The notes below the pieces were generated by a model that had not been told where the DNA came from, made no database searches, and saw nothing but the letters and a program-made list of their open reading frames with translations. Positions 1 through 8,233 of a DNA stretch of 64,000 bases are shown piece after piece (positions within the stretch are counted from its first letter, which is position 1; every line of letters starts with the position of its first letter). The stretch is from CATOSP01 sp965204715. GTDB lineage: Bacteria > Chloroflexota > Dehalococcoidia > Lucifugimonadales > UBA3495. The stretch covers positions 3,596,001 to 3,660,000 of the forward strand of contig OZ242009.1 of the NCBI GenBank assembly GCA_965204715.1, given 5' to 3'. The position numbers and the translations under genes are program-made.

Positions 1-3000
1 GTGACGGTCAGGGCGTCGCCGTCGGCGTCGCTGAACACTCCCGACAGGGACACCTCCTGCGTTGACCCGGCTTCCAGACCGCTCACGTCGGCCAGGGGCT
101 GGGCCACGTCTGGGGCGGCCTTCACCGTAACGGTGAAGGAATCGTCCACCGCGCCGCCGTTGCCGTCGCTGGCGGTTACCGTGATGGCCGCCGTGCCCCG
201 GGCCTGGGCGCTCACCGTCAGGCTTGACCCGCCGGATGCCACCGATACGGTGGCAATGGTCTCGTCGCCGGACGCGGCGATTACGGTCAGGCTGTCGCCG
301 TCGGCGTCGTCGAACACCCCGGCCAGGGAGACCGTCCGGGTACCGCTCTCGTTGACGATGGTAACGTCGCCGATGGCCGAGGACACCGTGGGGGCCTGGT
401 TGGGCGTTGTCGGCGGCGGGGCGACAACCGACACGTCGAAGGCGTCGCTCACCCGGTTCCCATCTGAGTCCCGAGCCGTCACCGTGACGGTTGCCGTGCC
501 CACGGCCACGCCGCCGAGGGTCAGCTTGGACCCGTCGGAAGCCACGGTTACGGTGGCTTTAGTTTCATCGGAGGAGGCGGCGGTGACGGTCAGCGCATCG
601 CCGTCGGCGTCGCTGAACACCCCCGACAGGGACACGTCCCGCGTATCCCCCGCCTCCAGCCCGGACACATCGCCGATGCCTGAAGCCACCACCGGCGCGG
701 CTTTCACCGTAACGGTGAAGGCGTCCTCCACCGTGCCGCCATTGCCGTCGTCCGCGGTGACCGTGATGGTGGCCGTACCCCTGGCCCGGGCGGAAACGGT
801 CAGCGTGGAGTAGCCGGGCGCCACGGAGACGGTAGCCACGGACTCAGCCGAAGATGCGGCGGTTACCGTCAGCACGTCGTTGTCGGCGTCGCTGAACACC
901 CCTGCCAGGGAGACCTGGCGGGTCCCACTCTCGTTGACGATGGTGATGTCGGCCAGGGCAGCGGACACCGTGGGATCCTGGTTGGTCTGCTCCGGCTGTG
1001 CGGCGGCCTCGATCTCCCACAGCGCCGCCGCCACCGGCACCCAGCGCTCGCCCCAGTTCGTATCGGCGTAGCCCTGGGCCTCCGCCGCTGTCATCGCCGT
1101 CAGGGTCGCGTCGGCCACCGTTTCGCCGAAGGCCAGCAGGGCCCGGTCCCAGCGGTCGGTGTGAGCTTTCTCGCTGACCCACTGTGGGTCGTTGCGCCAC
1201 TGGTACATCCGGGCGATGAGCGCGTTGTACTTCCTCGCCACCGGTGCGTCGAACGTGTCGCTGACCCGGTTGCCGTCGCCGTCCTGGACCGTGACCGTGA
1301 CGGTGGCCGTTCCCTCGGCCACGCCGGTCAGCGTCAGACTGGACCCGTCGGACGCCACCGACACCGTGGCCTTGGACTCATCTGACGATGCGGCGCTTAT
1401 GGTCAGGGCGTCGCCGTCGGCGTCGCTGAACACCCCGGCCAGGGACACGTCCTGCGTCGCTCCCGCCTCCAGGCCGGACACGTCGGCGATGGCCGAAGCC
1501 ACCACCGGACCGGCCTTCACCGTTACGGCGAAGGCGTCGTCCACCGCGCCGCCGCTGCCGTCGGCGGCGGTCACCGTGACGGTCGCCGTGCCCCGGGCCT
1601 GGGCGCTCACCGTCAGGCTTGACCCGTCGGATGCCACGGATACGGTGGCAATGGCCTCGTCCGAAGAAGTGGCGCTTACGGTCAAACTGTCGCCGTCAGG
1701 GTCGTCGAACACCCCGGACAGGGACACCTGCCGGCTCCCGCTCTCGTTGACGATGGTGGCGTCGGCGATGGCGGCCGACACCGTGGGCGCTTGGTTCTCC
1801 AGCTCCCGCAGGGCCGCCGCCACCTCCACCCAGCGGCTCCAGGCGCTGCCCCGGTCGGCGAACCCCTGGGCCTCGGCCGCCGTCATGGGCGTCAGGGTGG
1901 TGTCCGCCACCGTCTCCCCGAAGGCCAGCAGCGCCCGGTCCCACCGGTCCGTGTGCGCTTTCTCGCTGACCCACTGAGGGTCGTTGCGCCATTCGTACAT
2001 CTTGGCGATCAGCGCCGCGTAATCCCCGGACGGCGCCTGCTCCTGATTCTGCTCCTCTTCGGCCGCCACCGTCGCCACGAAGTCAGCCGACGCCGCGCCG
2101 CCCTTGCCGTCGTTGGCCGTTACCGTGACGGTCGCCGTGCCAGGAACCTGCCCGGTCAACGTCAGACTGGAGTGGTCCGCAGCCACCGACATGGTCGCCG
2201 TGCCCTCGGCCACCTCAATGGTGGCTCGGGCGGAGGGGTCCGCCACCGACACCGTGGCAATCGTTTCATCGGACGATGCGGCGGTGATGATCAACGCGTC
2301 GCCGTCGCCGTCGTCGAACACGCCCGACAGGGAGACTTCCCGGGTTCCGCGCTCGTTGACGATGGTGACATCGGCTATAGCCGCCGACACCGTGGGGGCT
2401 TGATTCTGAAGCTCCCGCAGGGCCTGGGCCACCTCCACCCAGCGGCTCCACGCGCTGCCCCGGTCGGCATAGCCCTGGGCCTCCGCCGCCGTCATCGCCG
2501 TAAGCGACGTGTCCGAGACCGTCTCCCCGAAGGCCAGCAGCGCCCGGTCCCACCGGTCGGTGTGGGCCTTTTCGCTGACCCACTGCGGGTCGTTGCGCCA
2601 CTCCTTCATCCTGGCGATGAGGCCGGCGTAATCGGCGGGCGCCTGCTGTTGCTGCCGTGGCGACGTGGTGTCCGACACCGCCACGACTATGTGGCCCACA
2701 TACTTGCTGTCCGTGGCGCCCTGTCTGGTCATCCGGTGTCCGATCCCGACTATCTCATCGTTGGCGTCCGCGTCGGCTACGCCCGACACGGTGAAGGTCT
2801 TCGGCGTTTCCCAGTCCGACGGCGTAAAGGTGTGCGACGCCGGAGACACGGTGAGCGCTCCGGGATCACCACTTGTGGCCGTGATGGTGACGTTCGCCAG
2901 GATCCGGCTGGCCATGGACAGCCGATAGGTCCCGGTTCCGCCCTCGGCAATGCGCAGGCTTGGTTCGCCCAACCGTCCGGAAATCTCATATCTGGGAGAG

Positions 3001-5918
3001 AAGACGTCGTCGTCCCCGACGGTGATGGTTGCCGTGTCCCAGCCGTCGCCGGCCTTGCGCCAGCCGGCGGTGGTGGCGGCGACGGTCACCGTGAACGTCT
3101 TGTCCGGTTCGCCCAGGCGGTCGTCCGGCGAGTGGGCAATGGTGATTGCCGCGGCGGTTTCCCCCGCGGCGACGGTTACCGGAGAGGCGATGCTGGCCAC
3201 TTCATTCCTGAGCGTGGCGTCGTTGAAGTTGGGCGTAACCGTGAACTCCACGCCGCCCGCCGGGGCGGGCCGGTTCAGGGTGATGGTCAGTTTGGCGGCC
3301 CGGCCCTCGAGAAAGCGAACCTGGCGGGTGACGATAAAGGTCTTCACACCCTGCTGCCGCTGCTCCGGCGACTTCAGTTTCGGGTACCGGTCGGGCGCGC
3401 CGAAATCCCAGGGGTCGTCCGGGCTGCCGTCGCCGTCCAGGTCCAGGTTCCAGCCGGCGTAGATGCCCTGGTAATCCGCTTTCCAGGGCTGCTGCAACTG
3501 CTCCGTGGTTCTGCCCACGCCGCCGGCGCTGGTCGTCCAGCCGGAAGTCTTCATGTCGTAGTAGCTGTTCGTTACCGTGCCGCCATTATTGAGGCCCACC
3601 AGGCCGCCCATGACTTCCCCGCCGAACACGCGTCCGGTGGAGTAGCTGGCGGTGATTTCGCCCTCGTTATTGCCCACCAGGCCCCCCAGGTGGCGGCCCA
3701 GGGGATGTCCCCAGCCATGGATGTACTCGGTCCGCACCACGCCCCTGGCGTAGCTGCCCCGGATGGAGCCGGAAGCGGTGTTGTAACCCACCAGCCCGCC
3801 CATGTTGCTGGTGTGCTTGCCATCAGCTCGGGCAGTGGAGTAACTGCTCCGGATGGAGCCGGCGTTGCGGCCCACCAGTCCGCCGATGTCCCGTCCCCTG
3901 CCGTAGCCCGCATAAATGGACCTGCCTGCGCTGCTGCTGTCCGAGATAGTCCCGGTGGGGCCGTTCACCGCCACCAGCCCCCCGCCGACGCCCGCCCACG
4001 CCGTTACCGGGCCGTTCACATGGACGTTGCTGATGGCGCCGTGATTGACGCGGGCCAGCCCGCCGACGTTCGGCTGCCGTGAGTACGCGTGGGAGAATTT
4101 CAGCGTCAAGTTGCGCACGACGCCGCTGGCTTGGATCTGGTGGAACATCGACCCAGCACGGAGGTTGACGATGGTGTGCCCATTGCCTTCAAAGACGGCC
4201 GAATAGCTGGGAATGTCCCAGGTCCATGCGGCGCTTGCTATATTCAGGTCGGAAGCCAACTCGTAGCCGGCGCAGCCCGTCTGCGGGCAGCCCATGCCGT
4301 CGGCAGAGCGGGGGAATCCGATGCCGTAGTAGCCCAGGCGCCGGGAGTCATATGGAGCTTCGCTGGGAGAGCCGTCGCCGTTCGGGTCGCCGCGGACCAC
4401 CAGCAACTGGGAACTCCTGGATATCTCAATCAGGCCGTCGTCGTCGCTGTCGTAGTCGATGCGGAGGATCGAGCCAGGCGTCAACCCGCGCTGTTTGGTC
4501 ACGCCCAGGCTCTTCAGGACCGGGTACTGGCTGGCCGTGCCGAAGGCCCAGGGATCGTCGCCGTTGCCGTCGCCGTCCAGGTCCACGTTCCAGTTGGCGT
4601 AGATGCCGCTGTAGCCGGTGGGAGATTGCAGCTGCGCCGTCGTCTGGCCCGCGCCGGCGTGGCTGCCGCTCTGACCGGAGGCAACGGTGTCCCAGTAGCT
4701 GGCAGTGATGGTGGGGGCGCCATTGCCGTAGCCCACCAGGCCGCTGCGAACGCGAAAATCGGGCGGGCCGGAGACGGCGGCGGCGGAGTAGCTGGCGGTG
4801 ATGGGCCCGCTGTTGTGTCCCACCAGCCCGCCGATCATGTAGTGTCCCCCGAAGTTGGTCTGCGTGGTCTGCATGTTGGGGCGGTCGGTGTAGACCTCGC
4901 CGATGGCGTAGCTGGCGATGATGGACCCGCCGTTGTGTCCCGCCAGACCGCCGCCCTTGATGCCGATGGGCAACCAATCCACATGAAGGTACACGGCGGC
5001 GGCGGAGTAGCTGTTGGAGATGACGCTGGACGAGCCGGCGAACCCGGCCAGGCCCCCGGCGGCCAGGACGGTGTTTCTGCGGAAGTAGTCTCTGATCCGA
5101 TAGGGCGAGAGGTGTTCGCCGCCGGTGGCGATGTTGGATACCGCGCCGGTCACCCAGCTGCCGCTGATCTTGCCGTGGTTCACCCCGGCCAAGCCGCCCA
5201 CGCGCCCCCGGTTGCAGATAATCTGCGGGCGGCTGCTACAGTAATGCTCCCGGGACACCTCAACGTCTTCCAGGCCCACGTTGCGGATGGCGCCCGTGGC
5301 GCCGACCTCCTCGAACAGCCCGAAGTGGGCCAGTTGGATGTTTGCCACCGGGACGCCGGTGGCGTCGGACTGTTGCTTCGGTCCCGTATCGATATACAGG
5401 TTGCTGATGACCCGGCCGTTGCCCTCGAAAATCGCGCTGAAGGGGTCGCTGTCGATGCCGATGGGCAGCCATCCGTGGCCGCTGTTCCAGTAGTCGTCCC
5501 CGTCGTCGGCGTCGCCGCTGCCGTTGGTGTCGAAGTCCAGGTTCGCAGCCAGCTCGTAGCCCACGCAGCCCGACGATGGACAGCCCATGCCCGCTGCGGC
5601 GTTGGGGAAGGCCGTGGCGTAGCCGGCGTCGCTGGCGGCGCCGTCGCCGTCCAGGTCCCAGCGAATTGCATTCAACTGGGCCAGGCTCGACACTGAAATC
5701 AGGCCGTCGTCATCGGCATCGTAGTCCGTGGTTGACGGCTGGGCGTGCGCCGCGCCTCCGAAGGCGAAGAGAACCGCCAGGACCGCCATGGCGGCGGCCA
5801 GCAGCAGGGTCAGCGTCAGTACGCCCAATCGCCCCAGGCGCCGGTTGGCCCGGACGGCGTGAAGCCGCCGCAGCGGGGGCAGAGCACGGAGGATTCTGGC
5901 CAACTTTGCTTTCAACAT
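1..5918 (-). CDS. Giant secreted GLUG / cadherin-like repeat surface protein (3' end outside window)
   Basis: One continuous minus-strand frame runs from ATG at 5918 to the window edge (about 1970 residues seen, no stop). Residues 1-60 are a basic stretch followed by a hydrophobic segment ending AHAQ, an unusually long signal peptide. From about residue 65 to 820 there are two similar blocks of GLUG-type repeats (GGLVGxNxG motifs) mixed with DxDxDG calcium-binding-like loops. About 850-1085 are Calx-beta-like beta domains. From about 1090 on, cadherin/Ig-like repeats (VSLSGVFSDADGDALTV type) alternate with a Trp-rich module of roughly 75 residues. These domains are known from bacterial adhesins and large exoproteins; a surface or matrix role is inferred, and the ligand is unknown. 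The frame was checked at several points (positions 59, 2039, 3578, 5918) and agrees. High-GC shadow frames on the plus strand cover the same DNA. Confidence 0.85.
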   Translation of the reverse strand, partial: MLKAKLARILRALPPLRRLHAVRANRRLGRLGVLTLTLLLAAAMAVLAVLFAFGGAAHAQPSTTDYDADDDGLISVSSLAQLNAIRWDLDGDGAASDAGYATAFPNAAAGMGCPSSGCVGYELAANLDFDTNGSGDADDGDDYWNSGHGWLPIGIDSDPFSAIFEGNGRVISNLYIDTGPKQQSDATGVPVANIQLAHFGLFEEVGATGAIRNVGLEDVEVSREHYCSSRPQIICNRGRVGGLAGVNHGKISGSWVTGAVSNIATGGEHLSPYRIRDYFRRNTVLAAGGLAGFAGSSSVISNSYSAAAVYLHVDWLPIGIKGGGLAGHNGGSIIASYAIGEVYTDRPNMQTTQTNFGGHYMIGGLVGHNSGPITASYSAAAVSGPPDFRVRSGLVGYGNGAPTITASYWDTVASGQSGSHAGAGQTTAQLQSPTGYSGIYANWNVDLDGDGNGDDPWAFGTASQYPVLKSLGVTKQRGLTPGSILRIDYDSDDDGLIEISRSSQLLVVRGDPNGDGSPSEAPYDSRRLGYYGIGFPRSADGMGCPQTGCAGYELASDLNIASAAWTWDIPSYSAVFEGNGHTIVNLRAGSMFHQIQASGVVRNLTLKFSHAYSRQPNVGGLARVNHGAISNVHVNGPVTAWAGVGGGLVAVNGPTGTISDSSSAGRSIYAGYGRGRDIGGLVGRNAGSIRSSYSTARADGKHTSNMGGLVGYNTASGSIRGSYARGVVRTEYIHGWGHPLGRHLGGLVGNNEGEITASYSTGRVFGGEVMGGLVGLNNGGTVTNSYYDMKTSGWTTSAGGVGRTTEQLQQPWKADYQGIYAGWNLDLDGDGSPDDPWDFGAPDRYPKLKSPEQRQQGVKTFIVTRQVRFLEGRAAKLTITLNRPAPAGGVEFTVTPNFNDATLRNEVASIASPVTVAAGETAAAITIAHSPDDRLGEPDKTFTVTVAATTAGWRKAGDGWDTATITVGDDDVFSPRYEISGRLGEPSLRIAEGGTGTYRLSMASRILANVTITATSGDPGALTVSPASHTFTPSDWETPKTFTVSGVADADANDEIVGIGHRMTRQGATDSKYVGHIVVAVSDTTSPRQQQQAPADYAGLIARMKEWRNDPQWVSEKAHTDRWDRALLAFGETVSDTSLTAMTAAEAQGYADRGSAWSRWVEVAQALRELQNQAPTVSAAIADVTIVNERGTREVSLSGVFDDGDGDALIITAASSDETIATVSVADPSARATIEVAEGTATMSVAADHSSLTLTGQVPGTATVTVTANDGKGGAASADFVATVAAEEEQNQEQAPSGDYAALIAKMYEWRNDPQWVSEKAHTDRWDRALLAFGETVADTTLTPMTAAEAQGFADRGSAWSRWVEVAAALRELENQAPTVSAAIADATIVNESGSRQVSLSGVFDDPDGDSLTVSATSSDEAIATVSVASDGSSLTVSAQARGTATVTVTAADGSGGAVDDAFAVTVKAGPVVASAIADVSGLEAGATQDVSLAGVFSDADGDALTISAASSDESKATVSVASDGSSLTLTGVAEGTATVTVTVQDGDGNRVSDTFDAPVARKYNALIARMYQWRNDPQWVSEKAHTDRWDRALLAFGETVADATLTAMTAAEAQGYADTNWGERWVPVAAALWEIEAAAQPEQTNQDPTVSAALADITIVNESGTRQVSLAGVFSDADNDVLTVTAASSAESVATVSVAPGYSTLTVSARARGTATITVTADDGNGGTVEDAFTVTVKAAPVVASGIGDVSGLEAGDTRDVSLSGVFSDADGDALTVTAASSDETKATVTVASDGSKLTLGGVAVGTATVTVTARDSDGNRVSDAFDVSVVAPPPTTPNQAPTVSSAIGDVTIVNESGTRTVSLAGVFDDADGDSLTVIAASGDETIATVSVASGGSSLTVSAQARGTAAITVTASDGNGGAVDDSFTVTVKAAPDVAQPLADVSGLEAGSTQEVSLSGVFSDADGDALTV
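1000..2640 (-). repeat. Three copies of a Trp-rich coding module within the giant protein
   Basis: Near-identical coding repeats lie at about 2630-2400, 2035-1790 and 1240-1000. Each encodes a segment starting LIARMYQWRNDPQWVSEKAH, then DRWDRALLAFGETV, then MTAAEAQGYADRG and a final WxxW stretch. Between the copies lie one to four cadherin-like repeats that also resemble each other at DNA level. The high nucleotide similarity suggests recent duplication or recombination within the gene. Confidence 0.8.
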
Positions 5919-6439
5919 GGTGATGTCTCCTGGTCCCTGGGTTCGGGTAGCTGGCGGAAGAATTTTCCACATCGGCCTGTCGACGGTGATCAGACGGTGA
6001 TCAATGGAAGAACCGGCGCTCCGGGCGGCCGGCGGTTTTCGGCGGGGGAAAGCCGGGGTGGTGATAGAGCGGGGCCGCCCGTCTGCTGGGGCGGGAGTGG
6101 CTGCGGTTGCCTCTGAGATCGAACATGGGTAAGCTATCTCCCTGTTATCGCTCGTCGCCTTCCCGGGAGGGTCGGCACGGCGGATTGAATCCCGGCGTCG
6201 CGGTCGTTTCCAAGGCTGCCGAACCCGGGTCCCGACTCCTTCCTGCCCGGTCGTGCAGACCTGCCCCTCGCACGACGCGCACAAGAAACGAACTGAACCG
6301 TACATCATAATCCGTGGAATAGTCCGTATCTTTCAGGTCTCATTTTGTAATAGTTGTTGTATCATTACGCCTGACCAGCTATGCAATCGAGTCCCGCACC
6401 GCGCCGCAGCGGTCCCGGGGTCCGGGCCGGGAGGAAGAA
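5919..6439. other. Intergenic region between giant surface gene and kinase pseudogene, with an 11-bp direct repeat
   Basis: About 520 bp separate two divergent genes. The first 85 bp upstream of the giant gene contain a perfect tandem repeat GACGGTGATCA x2 at 5982-6003, of the size expected for an operator. The part nearest 6440 is clearly more AT-rich (about 6290-6380) than its surroundings and would suit a promoter for the rightward gene. No credible gene is seen here. Confidence 0.45.
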
Positions 6440-8195
6440 ATGGACCAGCCGGAACAGCTTTACCGGGACTACCGGGCCCTGGAAGAGCGCCTGACCCGCC
6501 TGAGTGCGGCCAGCCTGCGCATCAACGAGAGCCTGGACTTCGACCAGGTGCTCCAGGGGGCCCTGGACTCGGCCCGCTCCCTGACCGGCGCCCGCCACGG
6601 CGTGATGACCCTCCTGGACGACGGGGGACGGGTCCAGGACTTCCTGGCGTCCGGGCTGAGCGCCCATGAGTCGGAACAACTCTGGCTGATGCCGGGGGGC
6701 TGGGCATCTTCCAGTCCCTGACCCACATCTCCGAGCCCGTGCGAATCCCCGACCTGGCGCAGCACGTCCACGCCCTGGGCTTCACGGACTTCACCATTCC
6801 CATGGCGGTGGGCCCGGCCTACCGGTTCCTGGCGGCGCCCATGTTCCACCTGGGCGCCCGGGTGGGCCACGTGTTCGTGGGCGGCAGGGAGGACGGGGAG
6901 GAGTTCAGCCAGGCCGATGAGGAGACCCTGGTGATGTTCGCCGCCCAGGCGGCCCTGGTCATCGCCAACGCCCGAACCCACCGGGAGGAGCGGCGGGCCC
7001 GGGCCGGCCTGGAGAGAAGCACCCGCTGAGCGTGGAACTGGCCGAGGACCTGCCCCTGGTGCTGGCCGACAAGCTGCGGGTGTTGCAGGTGCTGGGCAAC
7101 CTGCTCTCCAACGCCGCCGCGTATTCCCCCGAGGGTTCGCCCATCGCGGTCAGCGCGGTTAGGGACGGCGTTCACGTGGCGGTGTCGGTGTCCGACAGGG
7201 GCCGGGGCATACCGTCGGAGTTGCTGCCCGAATTGTTCCACAAGTTCTCGCGGGGTTCCGGGGCGGACGCGCCGTCCGGCGTGGACAGGTCCGGGCTGGG
7301 CCTGGCCATCTGCAGGGGCATCGTGGAGGCCCACGGGGGCCGCATCCGGGCCGAGAGCGACGGCCCCGGCCTGGGCGCCCGGTTCACCTTCACGTTGCCC
7401 ATGGCGGAGACTGATGCCTCCCTCGCGCCGGCGCCTGTCTCCGGCGGCTCCCGGCGGCTGGGCCGGGGCCGGGTGCGGGTGCTGGCCGTGGACGACGATC
7501 CCCAGGCCCTGCGCTACGTCAGGGACGGGCTCACCCGGGCGGGTTACGCGCCCATCGTTACCGGCGACCCGGCGGACGTGCCCCGGCTCATGGCCGAGCA
7601 CAAGCACCACCTGGCGCTGCTAGACTTGGTGCTGCCCGACACCGACGGCATCGAGCTGATGCACCAGGTCCACCGCATCGCCCAGGTGCCGGTGGTCTTC
7701 CTGTCCGAGTACGGCCAGGGCGACACCGTGGCCCGGGCCTTTAACCTGGGGGCCACGGACTACGTGGTCAAGCCCTTCTCCCACACGGAACTGGCGGCCC
7801 GGATAAGGGCGGCGCTGCGACGGGGGCTGGAACCGGCCCAGGCTGAGCCGCCGGGCGGTTCCTACGCCGTGGGGGAGCTGAGCATCGGCTACGCGCAGCG
7901 AAGGGTGGAGTTGGCCGGGGAGCCGGTGGACTTGACGCCCACGGAGTACGCGGTGCTGTACCAGTTGGCGGCCCAGGTCCCCAACGTGCTGACCCACGGC
8001 CTGCTGCTCCGGCGGGTGTGGGGGCCGGAGCACGTGGGCGAGGGCTGGCTGCTGCGGAACGTGGTGAAGAAGCTGCGCCGCAAGCTGGGCGACGATGCCG
8101 CCGACCCCAGGTACATCGCCACCGAGCCGAGGATGGGGTACAGGATGGCCGCGGGGGAGGGGGAGGAACTGAACCACCCGGATTCGCCGGAATAG
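6440..8195 (+). pseudogene. Degraded GAF-hybrid histidine kinase / response regulator
   Basis: Three consecutive plus-strand frames give pieces of one protein. 6440-6700 encodes the start of a GAF domain (LRINESLDFDQVLQGALDSA). After a G6 tract at 6694-6699 the GAF continues in another frame (about 6700-7020). From 7022 a third frame gives an HATPase_c domain (N box QVLGNLLSNAA, DRGRGI, GLGLAICRGIVEAHGG), a receiver domain (VLAVDDDPQA, acceptor Asp in LALLDLVLPD, Lys in VVKPF) and an OmpR-type winged helix ending GYRM. In intact members of this family a PAS segment and the HisKA dimerisation helix with the phospho-His lie between GAF and HATPase. Here they are missing: the GAF end (ARAGLE) runs straight into the segment that normally follows HisKA (HPLSVELAEDLPLV). 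The loss of HisKA plus two frame changes argue for a pseudogene. A 386-residue HATPase-receiver-DNA-binding product could still start from GTG at 7032. Confidence 0.75.
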
Positions 8196-8233
8196 ACGGC
8201 AGGGCCGCCGGTCGTGCGCGGCTCCGGTCCCCA

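Noticed and set aside
1791..4082. Long plus-strand reading frame of 763 codons
   Set aside because: It lies antisense to the giant surface protein; its Arg/His/Gly-rich translation has no domain, while the minus frame gives clear GLUG and cadherin repeats.
6107..6310. Short plus-strand frame in the gap before the kinase pseudogene
   Set aside because: Low-complexity translation without RBS or homologous features.
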